Source: Pseudomonas sp. ADAK18 (GTDB lineage: Bacteria > Pseudomonadota > Gammaproteobacteria > Pseudomonadales > Pseudomonadaceae). Taken from it: a stretch of DNA of 64,000 bases. Shown here piece by piece: positions 53,206 to 62,496 of this stretch. A model generated the notes under the pieces. The model had not been told where the DNA came from and ran no database searches. It was given only the letters and a program-made list of their open reading frames with translations. Position numbers and translations under genes: made by a program. Within the stretch, counting starts at the first letter, position 1. The number at the start of each line of letters is the position of its first letter. The stretch spans positions 1,219,001 through 1,283,000 of the forward strand of contig NZ_CP052859.1 in assembly GCF_012935695.1 (NCBI RefSeq). Direction: 5' to 3'.

Positions 53206-56200
53206 TTAACGATCCTCCAGGCTGGTTAGTTGCGTCTGCAACATCCTTTCCAGCTCAAGCATGGACTTTTCCGTGGCCTTGACACCCGCTTCGATGGTTG
53301 TCGGGTTGGTGCCGTGGGCACAGACTTGCTCCAGGGCTTCGCATTGTGCGGCCAGCGCATCGGCCTGGACTATGCGGGCTGCGCCCTTGATCTTGTGAGC
53401 CAGCTCAATGAGTTCCTGAGGGGAGCCTTGTCTTGCCAGCAAGGCCATAAGCTCCTGACGATCGTGGCGACTGCTACTCAACAACTCTTCCAATAAGCGT
53501 CGACTCAACTGCGGATCGCCTCCTGTCAGGGCATCCAGGCTACCTGGATCGAAGAGTTTGCCCGTAGGGGGCGGTCCGATTTTCGCCAGCTCTCGCTCCA
53601 GCGCAGTGAGGCTGATGGGCTTGAACAGGCAGTCATTCATGCCGGCTTGCGCACAACGCTGTTTCTCCTCAGGTTGGGCATTGGCGGTGAAGCCCAGGAT
53701 GATACAAGGGGGCATCTGTTCTCGTTGCTCGTACTCCCGAATCGAACGACTCAACTCGTAGCCATTCATGATGGGCATATTGCAGTCGGCAATCACGAGG
53801 TCGAAGTGTTCCTGGCGCCATGCTTGAAAACCTGCTGCGCCATGGGCGGCAGCGGTGAACTGGTGACCGAGGAAGCCCAGTTGCTGGCACATAAGCAAGC
53901 GATTGGCTGGATGATCGTCCACCACCAGCACGTTGAGTACCGGGGCGGGGGCCACTTGCGCTGGCTTGTATTCGTCCACGACTTTTACAGGGGGCAGACA
54001 GGTCATCTTCAGGGCGATATGCACCTGGGTTCCTACCATGGGAACGCTGCTCAGGCTCAGTTGGCCGCCCATCATCGCGCACAGGCTGCGGCAAATCACC
54101 AGGCCCAGGCCAGCGCCGCTTCTGGCCAGGTGGCCTGAGTTGTCTGCCTGGGCAAAGGGCTCGAATAGCCGTTGCTGATCGTCTCGACTGATCCCTATGC
54201 CCGTGTCCTCCACCACCAGTTTCATCTGGACTTGCTGCGGTAGCGCCGTGGCTTCCACATCGACCTTGACCTTCACCTGGCCGCGCTCGGTGAACTTGAT
54301 GGCATTGCTCACCAGGTTGGAAAGTACCTGCTTGAAGCGCAACGGATCGATCAGCACGTCGGTGTCTTCGATGTCGGGATTGAATTCCAGTATCAGGCTG
54401 AGGGTTTTCTGTCGTGCCAGCCCGTCGAAGACGCGTACTACCGATTCGATCACTTCGCGCAGATTGACGCGCTCCGGGGCCAGGCTCAATCGGCCGGACT
54501 CGATTCGCGCGATGTCGAGGATATCGCCGATCAATTCCAGGAGGTCTTTCGCCGAGTTGTAGGCCACCTCAATGGCCGGCCGGTCCAGATGACCATGATC
54601 GGCACGCTTGAGGGTCAACTCAAGCATGCCGATGACCGCATTCATCGGTGTGCGGATTTCATGGCTCATGGTGGCGAGGAAGGTACTTTTCGCTCGGTTG
54701 GCTTCATCGGCACGTTCCTTGGCGGCGCGAAGTTCATCGAAGAGTTGGCGCCGTTCGCTGATATCGATCCAGCCACCAATGATGCCCTGGACCTCGCCGG
54801 TGGAGTCGCGGTACGGAAGAATCCAGTGATAGATCGTCAGCTTTTTCCCTTGGATATGCAGGGCACGATCAAGGATCAACGGATTGCCCTCAGCCACCAC
54901 TCGCTGATAGTCGGCGTGGTATTGCGCGGCCTCTATTTCGAGGGTCTGGCTCATCTGGATGACGCTTTTGCCAATCACGTCTTCGCGCTTGGCGTTGAAA
55001 ACCTGCAGGTAACTGTCATTGCAGGTCTGCAGCAAGCCGTCGCGATCGCGCACGTAAATCGGATGTGGTGTTTCATTGACCAGCGCCCGCATGAATTCGA
55101 ACTGGTCGTTGAGGGCGCGCTCAGCCATTTGTCTCTGCTTGATTTGTCGGCGCATGTACGCGTTCCACGTCAAGGAGATCAATAGCAGCAGCCCGGTCCC
55201 CACGATGATCTGGCCAATCAAGTTGTGATAGTTGCGCCAGTAGCTGTCGGATGCGGCGGTGTAGCCGCGCCAGCGACTGTTGATAATCCCCAGCTCATCC
55301 GGAGCAATGCTCAGTAGTGCCTTGTCGAGAATTGAGCTCAGCTCGGTGGCGCTGCGTGATGTGGCCAGAGCAAAAGAAGCGGGCAGCGTGCCGATGCTGG
55401 AGGTGATCTGCAGTTTGTCCTGAAACATCAACGAGGAAAGAAAGTAGTTGGCGATCACCAGCGAGTTCACGGCACCTTCCACTTGGCCTTGGGCCAGCAA
55501 TTCCGAGGCCTTGAATGTATCGCTGGTTTCCACCAGTTGGATCTGCGGAAACTCCTCGCGAAGGCCTTTTACCAGCGGATTGCCTTGAGTGATTGCCAGG
55601 CGCTTGCCTGCCATTTGCTCAAGGTTCAAAGGCATCCCCGGCTCTTTACGTGTCAGCAGCACGTAGGAGTTTTCCAAGTATGGGCGGCTGAAGTTCAGAT
55701 AGGACTCTCGCTCGGCGCTGGGGGTGATAGCCCCAATAATGTCAGCCTTGTGGGCGTTGATCTGGTCGATCATGGCGCTGACGTCGCGAGTGCGCTGAAC
55801 GTCGAAGCGCAGGCCGGTGCGCAGTCGAATCAACTCCAGAAGGTCGGCGGTGATGCCGCGGAAATTGCCGTCTGCGTCGAAGAAAGTCAGTGGTGCGAAG
55901 GTTTCATTCACCACGACTTTTACCACCGGGTTCTCTTTCAGCCAGCGCTCTTCGCGCTGGGTCAGTTGCAGCTTGTGATCGGTCAGCAATATATCGCTGC
56001 CGGCGCTCCAGCGTTTAGCGATGCTGTCCCGTTCATGGGTGGACACGCTGACAAGCACCAAGTCGACGATGCTTCGGAGCAAATGCTGATCCTTGCGCAA
56101 GGCAAAGCTGAATCCGTAAGCCTCATGTTTGCCAAAATTGGCCATGCGAATATTTTTCAGGTAGCCCTTGTTGATCATGTAGTGGGTTGAAATGGTATCG

Positions 56201-56838
56201 CCGAGAAAGACGTCGGCTTGGTCGAATGCAACGGCACTCAAGGCATTTTGATAGGACGGGTAGGCCTGGATGATCGCTTTTGGGTACAGCGCTTCTACTT
56301 CTTCCTGCGGCAGGTAATGGTAGACAAGGCTTAATCGCAGGCCTGCAAGCCCATCGCGAAGGCCGCGGCTTTCCCCTTCGCGAGTGACCAATACCGGTTG
56401 GTCCACAGCGTAGGGTGCCGACAGAGCCAGGTTGGGGTTTACAGCCTCAAAGCCATTGGCGGAGCCAAGAAGATCGATTTGTCCGGCTTCAAGAGCCTGG
56501 ATAGCAGCCTCTCGGGTAGGGTAACGCAACACTTTGACAGGCAATGCCAGGGCCTTGGCTAACAGGCCTGCGTAATCGGCGGTCAACCCTTCGTAATCAT
56601 GACCGCTGGAGGTGATATCGAAGGGCGGGTAGTCGGGTGCCGAGGTGCCTAGCACCAATTCGCGCTTGCCCTGTAGCCATTGGCGCTGAGCCTTGTCCAG
56701 TTGGCTCTCCAGTTGGATGGAACCTGCGCGGCTCAGTAGCGTGTAATATTTTGGAGTGGTTTGAGCAGCAGATACAGTAGTGCTTAAGCACAAGCCGGCA
56801 CTCAATATAATTAAATAGTCCTTTAAACGCCTGGGCAT
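53206..56838 (-). CDS. BvgS/EvgS-type hybrid histidine kinase (RocS-like)
   Basis: A 1210-residue unorthodox kinase. Signal peptide (about 1-25), two periplasmic solute-binding domains (about 45-265 and 280-510), membrane helix (about 545-565), PAS domain with RDRDGLLQTCND, HisKA FLATMSHEIRTPMNAVIG, HATPase, receiver LVVDDHPANRLL with Asp in IADCNMPIMNG, and C-terminal Hpt with LAHKIKGAAR. Complete His-Asp-His relay. The ATG lies four codons after a GTG whose bases overlap the RocA-like stop. Resembles RocS1 of P. aeruginosa. Ligand unknown. Confidence 0.92.
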   Translation of the reverse strand: MPRRLKDYLIILSAGLCLSTTVSAAQTTPKYYTLLSRAGSIQLESQLDKAQRQWLQGKRELVLGTSAPDYPPFDITSSGHDYEGLTADYAGLLAKALALPVKVLRYPTREAAIQALEAGQIDLLGSANGFEAVNPNLALSAPYAVDQPVLVTREGESRGLRDGLAGLRLSLVYHYLPQEEVEALYPKAIIQAYPSYQNALSAVAFDQADVFLGDTISTHYMINKGYLKNIRMANFGKHEAYGFSFALRKDQHLLRSIVDLVLVSVSTHERDSIAKRWSAGSDILLTDHKLQLTQREERWLKENPVVKVVVNETFAPLTFFDADGNFRGITADLLELIRLRTGLRFDVQRTRDVSAMIDQINAHKADIIGAITPSAERESYLNFSRPYLENSYVLLTRKEPGMPLNLEQMAGKRLAITQGNPLVKGLREEFPQIQLVETSDTFKASELLAQGQVEGAVNSLVIANYFLSSLMFQDKLQITSSIGTLPASFALATSRSATELSSILDKALLSIAPDELGIINSRWRGYTAASDSYWRNYHNLIGQIIVGTGLLLLISLTWNAYMRRQIKQRQMAERALNDQFEFMRALVNETPHPIYVRDRDGLLQTCNDSYLQVFNAKREDVIGKSVIQMSQTLEIEAAQYHADYQRVVAEGNPLILDRALHIQGKKLTIYHWILPYRDSTGEVQGIIGGWIDISERRQLFDELRAAKERADEANRAKSTFLATMSHEIRTPMNAVIGMLELTLKRADHGHLDRPAIEVAYNSAKDLLELIGDILDIARIESGRLSLAPERVNLREVIESVVRVFDGLARQKTLSLILEFNPDIEDTDVLIDPLRFKQVLSNLVSNAIKFTERGQVKVKVDVEATALPQQVQMKLVVEDTGIGISRDDQQRLFEPFAQADNSGHLARSGAGLGLVICRSLCAMMGGQLSLSSVPMVGTQVHIALKMTCLPPVKVVDEYKPAQVAPAPVLNVLVVDDHPANRLLMCQQLGFLGHQFTAAAHGAAGFQAWRQEHFDLVIADCNMPIMNGYELSRSIREYEQREQMPPCIILGFTANAQPEEKQRCAQAGMNDCLFKPISLTALERELAKIGPPPTGKLFDPGSLDALTGGDPQLSRRLLEELLSSSRHDRQELMALLARQGSPQELIELAHKIKGAARIVQADALAAQCEALEQVCAHGTNPTTIEAGVKATEKSMLELERMLQTQLTSLEDR

Positions 56839-56846
56839 CCGATCTC

Positions 56847-57473
56847 TCACACTAGCGCGTTGCGTTTTGCCAGCTCGATAAGCTCTACCAAGGACTTGGC
56901 TTTCAGTTTTTGCATAAGTCGTTTCTTGTAAGTACTGACAGTTTTGTTGCTGAGGAACATACCTTTGGCAATTTCCTTGTTTGTCCGGCCTTGTGCAAAA
57001 AGTTGCAAGACCATGAGTTCGCGATCGTTCACAGCCTTGAAAAGTTCCAGCTCTTCATTGATGCCGGTTTCTGCACCGTTACCATTCAGTGCCTGGCTTG
57101 GGAAGTAGTTGTAACCGGATAGGACGGCCCGGATGGCACTCAGCAGTTCACTTAAGTCGCCTTCCTTGCAAACATAGCCATCTGCACCTGACCGCATGCA
57201 GCGTGTGGCGAAGAGTGCAGGGCATTGAGCCGTCAGGACTAACGTCTTTATCGGGGTACTCATCGAGTTGAACCGGCATAGAACTTCAAGGCCGTCCAGT
57301 TTTGGAATGCTAATGTCGAGAATTATCAGGTCCGGCAGGCATTCCCTGACCATTTGGATTGCATCGCAGCCATTATCAGTTTCTCCAACTACTTTATAAC
57401 CTTCGTGCTCTAACAGCATTCGCAATGCAAGTCGGATGACAGGGTGGTCGTCGATAATAAAAACTGAGTTCAT
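56847..57473 (-). CDS. LuxR/NarL-type response regulator (RocA/BvgA-like)
   Basis: A 208-residue regulator: receiver MNSVFIIDDHPVIRLALRM, Asp in LIILDISIPKLDG, Lys in YVCKEGDL, and C-terminal LuxR HTH LQLFAQGRTNKEIAKGMFLSNKTVSTYKKRLMQKL. Paired with the hybrid kinase immediately downstream (overlapping ends). Resembles RocA1/EvgA/BvgA regulators; RocA1 in P. aeruginosa activates fimbrial (cup) genes. A+T-rich compared with its neighbours. Confidence 0.9.
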   Translation of the reverse strand: MNSVFIIDDHPVIRLALRMLLEHEGYKVVGETDNGCDAIQMVRECLPDLIILDISIPKLDGLEVLCRFNSMSTPIKTLVLTAQCPALFATRCMRSGADGYVCKEGDLSELLSAIRAVLSGYNYFPSQALNGNGAETGINEELELFKAVNDRELMVLQLFAQGRTNKEIAKGMFLSNKTVSTYKKRLMQKLKAKSLVELIELAKRNALV

Positions 57474-57731
57474 GATCAAATCCCATACGAGCGTAAATAA
57501 AGCGGGCACATTAGCTCACATGGCGATGAAGGAGGATGAACTGAATGTGGAACAAGCATGAAACAGGAATTTTCCTACATTAAAAAAAGCATAGGATTAC
57601 CTGTTGTTGGGGCTTTATTGGTTGGGGTGTAAGAAAATCGCGCTCACAAATTTGAAATATGAGCGACAGCTTCTGGGTGGCTTTGCGGTACTGATTTTTC
57701 GTAGTGTTTGGATGTTTAATATCCTACGTCG
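57474..57731. promoter_or_regulatory. A+T-rich upstream region with TCCTAC-type half sites
   Basis: 258 bp without a gene. Half sites TTCCTACA (57572-57579), TAGGATTA (57592-57599) and ATCCTACG (57721-57728) resemble parts of the E. coli EvgA box (TTCTTAC...TGTAGGA). The first two are inverted but with wider spacing than in E. coli. They may bind the RocA-like regulator. Confidence 0.4.
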
Positions 57732-58208
57732 TTATGTAATGTGTCTGCTTCCAGTTGTTATGGTCTCAGTCTCGCAGCGGGACGATTTCCCCTTACAAGG
57801 TTTTGATTGGCTTATCAGCACTTGCAACGCCTCATTATTGAGCGGTTTTGCCAAGTAGCCCAATAGCGGGAAGTCACGTTGCAGAGCCTGGACTTTCAGG
57901 CTTTCCAGTTCGTTGGCAGGTAGGCCGCTTAATAATATGGCGGCCTTTATGAAACCTCTACGGTGGGCTATTTCTATCAGCTCAATCCCTGGTAGATCCG
58001 GCAAACATTGATCACAGAGCAGAATGTCGAATGGCATTTCGGTTTGAGTCATCAGTCTGAGGGCCTGTTCGGCGTTTTCAGCGGGCGTCAATTGGTGATA
58101 GCCAGCATTTTTCAGCAAACATTGGGTGGCCAACAGTTGAAAGGGGTGGTCCTCCACCAGCAGGATGCGTAGTTGTTTGAGCATAGGTTCGTCCATGGCA
58201 ACGGGCAT
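57732..58208 (-). CDS. Stand-alone receiver domain protein
   Basis: A 158-residue single receiver domain: LRILLVEDHPFQLLATQCLL, phospho-acceptor Asp in DILLCDQCLPDLPG, Lys in LAKPLNNEAL, plus a short Lys/Ser/Thr-rich tail. No output domain. In P. aeruginosa the RocS/RocA cluster includes RocR, a receiver-EAL protein that competes with RocA; here the EAL part is missing. ATG at 58208 is used; an alternative ATG is at 58196. Confidence 0.85.
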   Translation of the reverse strand: MPVAMDEPMLKQLRILLVEDHPFQLLATQCLLKNAGYHQLTPAENAEQALRLMTQTEMPFDILLCDQCLPDLPGIELIEIAHRRGFIKAAILLSGLPANELESLKVQALQRDFPLLGYLAKPLNNEALQVLISQSKPCKGKSSRCETETITTGSRHIT

Positions 58209-58448
58209 AGGCCCTGAAGTTGCTCCACCAAGGGGGCTTCACAGTTTATGAATGAGAAGTTGATTGGCCCATCAGAGGGTGGGCGTAGGAGTTGGCCGAT
58301 AGGGTGGATAAGAGCGCGCGTGATTATTCATCGGGCGTTTGCAGAAGTTCGATCAGGCTGCTCTGTTCTCTTCGTAGGGCGATTCTTTGAGCGGTTGAAA
58401 ACCCTGGTTGGAAAGCAGCAAGCCAGGGTCTTCGTCTAGAGCAATGGA

Positions 58449-59780
58449 TTACTGAGGGCTGGAGCGCCCAGTCATTTCTCGCGCCATCTCCGTGGCGTAG
58501 CTATCGGTCATGCCGGCGATGAAGTCGATCATCCGCAGAAACGACGAGTGCAGCGGCCAGGCTGGATCGGGTGCGTTGTTACCCAGCAAGTCCAGGATGC
58601 GCCGGTTCTTGAAGGAGGGTGTGCGACCGCCGTGCTGTTCCAGGGCGGCACCGCAGAAAGCGTTCAAGAGAATTTCGAGGGTGGTGTAGGCGCCGATCTC
58701 ATGCAGGGTCTTGCGTTTGTCCTGAAAGATCTTATTGCGGGCCATGTCCTTGGCGTTCAAGACGCAACGCTTGGCAGGGCCGTGCATATGTTCTACCAGG
58801 TCGCCCGGCAGGGTGCCGGCCAAGAGCGCCTCTTGTTGTTCGACGAACGCTCGCGCCGCTGCGTTGGTCAGGTGCTCGATGGCCTTGCCTCGCAGAATGG
58901 CCAGTTTACGGCGCCGGGAGTCCAGTGGGCCCAGTTGCCGATAGGTTTCCGGCAAATCGTCGCCAACTAGATCCAGTAACAGCGATTCGACTTCGGCGTA
59001 CTCCAGCAGGTCCATTTCCAGGCCGTCTTCGAGGTCAATCAACGCGTAGCAGATATCGTCGGCGGCCTCCATCAGGTAAACCAGAGGATGTCGTGCCCAA
59101 CGCTGTTCTTCCAGTTGTGGCAGGCCGAGTTTATGGGCGATCTGCTCAAGGATCGGCAGCTCGCTCTGGTAACAGCCGAACTTGTGTTTCTTGTAGCCCA
59201 GGGAGTCGGCGTGGCGCGCAGTCCAGGGGTACTTCAGGTACGTGCCCAGGGTGGCGAAGGTGAGGCGTGTACCGCCGTCGAACTGATGGTATTCCAGCTG
59301 TGTCAGGACCCGGAACCCCTGGGCGTTGCCTTCGAAATTGAGGAAGTCATTGCGCTCGGCGTTGCTCATGTCATCCAGCCAGCCACGGCCTGCGGCCTGT
59401 TGGAACCAGTGGCGAATGGCATCTTCACCGGAGTGGCCGAATGGCGGGTTGCCAATGTCATGGGCCAGGCAGGCCGATTGCACCACCATGCCCAGATCGC
59501 TCGGATCGCACCAGTCGGGTAGTGCGCTGCGGATAGTTTCGCCCACACGCATGCCCAGGGAGCGGCCGACACAGCTGACTTCCAGGGAGTGGGTCAGTCG
59601 GGTGTGGATATGGTCGTTGCTGGAGACTGGATGCACCTGGGTCTTGCGGCCCAGGCGGCGAAACGCCCCGGAGAAGATGATGCGGTCATGGTCTTTGTGA
59701 AAAGGGCTGCGCCCCAGTTCTTCTGGGCTGTGCAGGGGCTTTCCAAGGCGTTCGCGGGTAAGCAGGGTGGGCCAATCCAA
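58449..59780 (-). CDS. dgt: Deoxyguanosinetriphosphate triphosphohydrolase (dGTPase)
   Basis: HD-domain enzyme converting dGTP to deoxyguanosine and triphosphate. 443 residues. HD motif: [27 protein letters not shown], with further His in EYHQFDGG and [10 protein letters not shown]. The start is TTG 59780 ([19 protein letters not shown]), preceded by GGAGAG at 8-bp spacing; upstream codons do not fit the family N terminus. 60 bp after the EAL gene's end on the same strand. Confidence 0.94.
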   Translation of the reverse strand: MDWPTLLTRERLGKPLHSPEELGRSPFHKDHDRIIFSGAFRRLGRKTQVHPVSSNDHIHTRLTHSLEVSCVGRSLGMRVGETIRSALPDWCDPSDLGMVVQSACLAHDIGNPPFGHSGEDAIRHWFQQAAGRGWLDDMSNAERNDFLNFEGNAQGFRVLTQLEYHQFDGGTRLTFATLGTYLKYPWTARHADSLGYKKHKFGCYQSELPILEQIAHKLGLPQLEEQRWARHPLVYLMEAADDICYALIDLEDGLEMDLLEYAEVESLLLDLVGDDLPETYRQLGPLDSRRRKLAILRGKAIEHLTNAAARAFVEQQEALLAGTLPGDLVEHMHGPAKRCVLNAKDMARNKIFQDKRKTLHEIGAYTTLEILLNAFCGAALEQHGGRTPSFKNRRILDLLGNNAPDPAWPLHSSFLRMIDFIAGMTDSYATEMAREMTGRSSPQ

Positions 59781-59850
59781 GGCGGGTACTCTCCGTGCGG
59801 TGAATGACGTGCCCCAGCTTCCCGGTTCAGCCCCGTGGGTGCAAGAAAAA

Positions 59851-61014
59851 CTACAAGCCGGCGGCATCGATATCGATAAGCAGCAAGCGTTGACCGTTAT
59901 CGAAGAATTGCCCGGCAGTCAGGCAGTACTGGTTGGTGGTGGCGTCGCGATAGGTGGAGGACAGCGTCAGGCGACGCTCTTCCCAGCCTTCTGCCAGCAA
60001 GTAATAAAAATACGGACGCCACGACCAGTTATGGCCCAGATAGCGACTGTCGGCCTGCCAGGCGCCTTGGCGCCATTCGAAGTTGGGCGTCAGTTGGGTG
60101 CCATGCCGATCACATTGATAAAAACGCAGCAGCCAGGGAAAGGCGGGTAGTTGGGGCAGGTGGCTGAGGGGCGCCTGGGCCAGGGCCCAGGTTTGCAGGA
60201 TGAGCATCAACTCGGCCAGTTGCTGGCGCAGTACCATGATGCGCCCGCGTTCAGCCAGCTTCTGGCGGACGTACGCGGTACGGAGCTGGGCGAAGCGTGC
60301 AACGAAAGCATCGGTGGCGAACCAGTCCAACTGGGCCCGGGCAAACAGATAGCCCTGGACATAGCGTGAGCCACATTCGAGGGCAAAGCTTAGTTGCGCC
60401 TCGGTTTCAACGCCTTCGGCAATGATCCAGCAACCGGTTTTTTCCGCCATTTGCGCCAGCGCCCGCACCACGTCACTGCTGGGGCCACCACGGGCGGCTG
60501 CCTGGAACAGGCGCATATCCAGCTTGAGGATATCCGGTTGCAAGGCCAGTACTCGGTCAAGCTGTGAATAGCCGGCACCAAAGTCGTCGATGGCGATTCG
60601 CACGCCGGCGTCGCGATAACGCTCCACCACGTCGGCCAGGCGCCGGCTGTCGCCCCCCAGTTCGGTGATTTCAAAGACGATGCGTCGCGGGTCAACGCCA
60701 TGCGCCTGCAATTGCATCAGGCTGGGCAGTGTCTGGCCCGGACGCAGGCGGGTGATCCAGCGCGGAGAGATATTCAGGCTCAGGAACCAGTCTTCAGGCG
60801 CTTCATGCAGTCGGCTCAAGGCGTTGTCGCGGATCTGTCGATCCAGGCGACGCAGCGCCACCGCCGGGCTACGCGGGTCGGAAAACAGTGGGCCCACCGA
60901 GCGCAGTTGACCGTCGGCCTGGCGCAAGCGCCCCAAGGCTTCGACACCGGCGATGCGGCCGGTGGCGGTATCAATGAATGGCTGGAAACAGGCAAGCGGT
61001 TGCCCATCGATCAC
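59851..61014 (-). CDS. EAL domain c-di-GMP phosphodiesterase with C-terminal sensor-like domain
   Basis: A 387-residue soluble protein. The EAL domain (about 1-240) keeps the catalytic pattern: [34 protein letters not shown] and QGY, so it is predicted active in hydrolysing c-di-GMP. The C-terminal 140 residues contain [17 protein letters not shown] and [10 protein letters not shown], reminiscent of the YkuI C-terminal PAS-like domain. No GGDEF domain. GTG start follows a consensus AAGGAGG. Linked to dgt downstream. Confidence 0.88.
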   Translation of the reverse strand: MIDGQPLACFQPFIDTATGRIAGVEALGRLRQADGQLRSVGPLFSDPRSPAVALRRLDRQIRDNALSRLHEAPEDWFLSLNISPRWITRLRPGQTLPSLMQLQAHGVDPRRIVFEITELGGDSRRLADVVERYRDAGVRIAIDDFGAGYSQLDRVLALQPDILKLDMRLFQAAARGGPSSDVVRALAQMAEKTGCWIIAEGVETEAQLSFALECGSRYVQGYLFARAQLDWFATDAFVARFAQLRTAYVRQKLAERGRIMVLRQQLAELMLILQTWALAQAPLSHLPQLPAFPWLLRFYQCDRHGTQLTPNFEWRQGAWQADSRYLGHNWSWRPYFYYLLAEGWEERRLTLSSTYRDATTNQYCLTAGQFFDNGQRLLLIDIDAAGL

Positions 61015-61049
61015 AGAGCCTCCTTAAAAACTGGAAAAGGGACGGGCAT

Positions 61050-61083
61050 AAAAAAGGCCCGACCCTTGAGAGGGGCCGGGCCT
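61050..61083 (-). terminator. Intrinsic terminator of the yqj-like operon
   Basis: Imperfect inverted repeat AGGCCCG...CGGGCCT with an A-run at 61050-61055, giving a T-run on the minus strand. It ends transcription of the three-gene operon at 61115-62156 before the EAL gene. Confidence 0.85.
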
Positions 61084-61114
61084 GATCCGTTAGCAAGAAT
61101 ACGGCCAGTGTGGC

Positions 61115-61456
61115 TTAACCCTTGCGCGCAGCGCCTTGCATGGCCAGTTTGATCAGCGGTATCAGACCGGCACCGAGCCGCACGAGGCGAGTCAGGGTCC
61201 CGATGCTGCCGCCCTTGGCGCCTTTACCGGTGAGAAAGCCCAGCAGTGTCACCACACCCACGCCCCACAGCGGCGCATGTTTGATGCCGAAGCCGTCCTG
61301 CCAGCTTTGGCCCATGTTGCGGACCTTTTGCAGGGGCGCCAGCAGTTGCTGGGATTCATGCCGAATTTCCTGGCGGTGCATTTCCATGCGCAAGCGGATC
61401 AGTGCTTTGCGCATTTCCCGCCGGGACGCGGTTTGCGGAATTTCAGTCAGGCTCAT
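61115..61456 (-). CDS. Hypothetical protein (YqjK-like)
   Basis: A 113-residue basic protein: Arg/Glu/Gln-rich N terminus (about 1-55), then a hydrophobic region (about 62-105) with GVGVVTLLGFLTGKG and LGAGLIPLIKLAMQGAA. Position in the yqjD-yqjE-yqjK order suggests a YqjK-like protein; sequence evidence is weak. ATGA overlap with yqjE. Confidence 0.75.
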   Translation of the reverse strand: MSLTEIPQTASRREMRKALIRLRMEMHRQEIRHESQQLLAPLQKVRNMGQSWQDGFGIKHAPLWGVGVVTLLGFLTGKGAKGGSIGTLTRLVRLGAGLIPLIKLAMQGAARKG

Positions 61457-61839
61457 GGCAACAGGCGCTCCCGGTCGTTGGCCAGCTCTTCGAGGGTGGC
61501 GTGGAAAGGAGTGGACTCATCGAAGATGGCTGCCTTCAAGCGCAAGCCACAGAATGCCGCTGCCAGCACATAAAAGGCACACAGGCTGATAATCCCGGTC
61601 AGGCGATAGGTGTCCCAGACCAGAATCATCACCAGTGCCGACAAGCCCACCAGCAACAGCAAGGCAAACACCAGCGCCAGGCCTGCGAACAACAGGAGGC
61701 TGACCGTGCGGGCTTTCTGTTCCTGCAACTCGATGCCAAACAGCTCGACATGACTGTGGAGCAAACCCAGAACAGCAGCGCCCAGGCGCCGCGAAGTAGA
61801 ACTTGAGCCCGTGGACGAGCCGGATTCGCCGATAGACAT
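61453..61839 (-). CDS. YqjE-like / phage holin family membrane protein
   Basis: A 128-residue protein with Ser-rich N terminus and two membrane helices (about 50-75 and 80-105), DUF1469/YqjE family, often annotated as phage holin but not a holin in this context. Contains LGAAVLGLLHSHVELFGIELQEQKAR, a family signature. Part of the stress-related yqj-like operon. Confidence 0.85.
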   Translation of the reverse strand: MSIGESGSSTGSSSTSRRLGAAVLGLLHSHVELFGIELQEQKARTVSLLLFAGLALVFALLLLVGLSALVMILVWDTYRLTGIISLCAFYVLAAAFCGLRLKAAIFDESTPFHATLEELANDRERLLP

Positions 61840-61841
61840 GA

Positions 61842-62156
61842 TTAGCGCCTTGTGGCCAGCAGGCCGATCAGAAAGCCCACGCCGGCGGCAATGCCGACGG
61901 ACTGCCAAGGGTTGGCCTGCACATAGTCTTCGGTCGCCGTGACCGCTGCTTTGCCGCGCTCGCGCAGCGAGTCTTCGGTCAGTTGCAGGGTTTCACGGGC
62001 CTTGAGCAGGCTCTCGTGGATTTTCGAGCGCAATTCGTCAGCCTGGTCACCGGCCAGTACGGCCGTGTCGTCCAACAGTTTTTCGGTATCGCTGACCAGG
62101 GTTTGAAAGTCCTCCATCAGTATTTCTTGAGCAGTCTTTGCCGTTTTGCTGGCCAT
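61842..62156 (-). CDS. DUF883 family protein (YqjD/ElaB-like)
   Basis: A 104-residue protein with a long amphipathic helix and a C-terminal membrane anchor. Family ending VQANPWQSVGIAAGVGFLIGLLATRR is clear. Related E. coli YqjD binds 100S or 70S ribosomes at the membrane in stationary phase. First gene of the operon. Function inferred from family only. Confidence 0.9.
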   Translation of the reverse strand: MASKTAKTAQEILMEDFQTLVSDTEKLLDDTAVLAGDQADELRSKIHESLLKARETLQLTEDSLRERGKAAVTATEDYVQANPWQSVGIAAGVGFLIGLLATRR

Positions 62157-62496
62157 GGGTATCTCCGTGAGTGGCTATCTGATGTTTTCGAGTCACCGGC
62201 ATCGGTGAAGGTTCACTGCAATTGTCTGGTACAGCTTTTGCTTTGCCTTGGTGCGCAAGCCCCTGGGTTTGCGCTGAATTTGGGCGGTAAGGCCTTGAGC
62301 CTTCAAAAACCTTACCTTAAATCACTAAAACTCGCGGAAAAACCCTGCCGGGAACTGCCTTCTTCATTGAGCGCTGCGCTAAAGCGGTTCACGCCTTCTA
62401 CAGAAGGCCTGGACTGTCGGTGCCAATTTAGTGCGCAAATGAAGAGCATGAACTGCTTTGGTGCTTTTTCCTGAATATGCAGGCCTGCCAACCTCC
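62157..62496 (+). promoter_or_regulatory. Regulatory region upstream of amt with dyad TCACCG/CGGTGA
   Basis: 340 bp without a gene. The dyad TCACCG-GCAT-CGGTGA lies at 62193-62208, just upstream of a sigma-54 promoter. It resembles NtrC enhancer half-sites (CACC...GGTG) but the spacing is one base wider than the E. coli consensus. Further GGTGC half sites occur at about 62250, 62419 and 62459. Confidence 0.45.
62227..62242 (+). promoter_or_regulatory. Sigma-54 (RpoN) promoter
   Basis: TGGTACAGCTTTTGCT matches the sigma-54 pattern TGGYACRNNNNTTGCW at every defined position, with GG and GC 10 bp apart. Transcription would start near 62254, about 243 bp before the ammonium transporter start. 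Confidence 0.7.
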
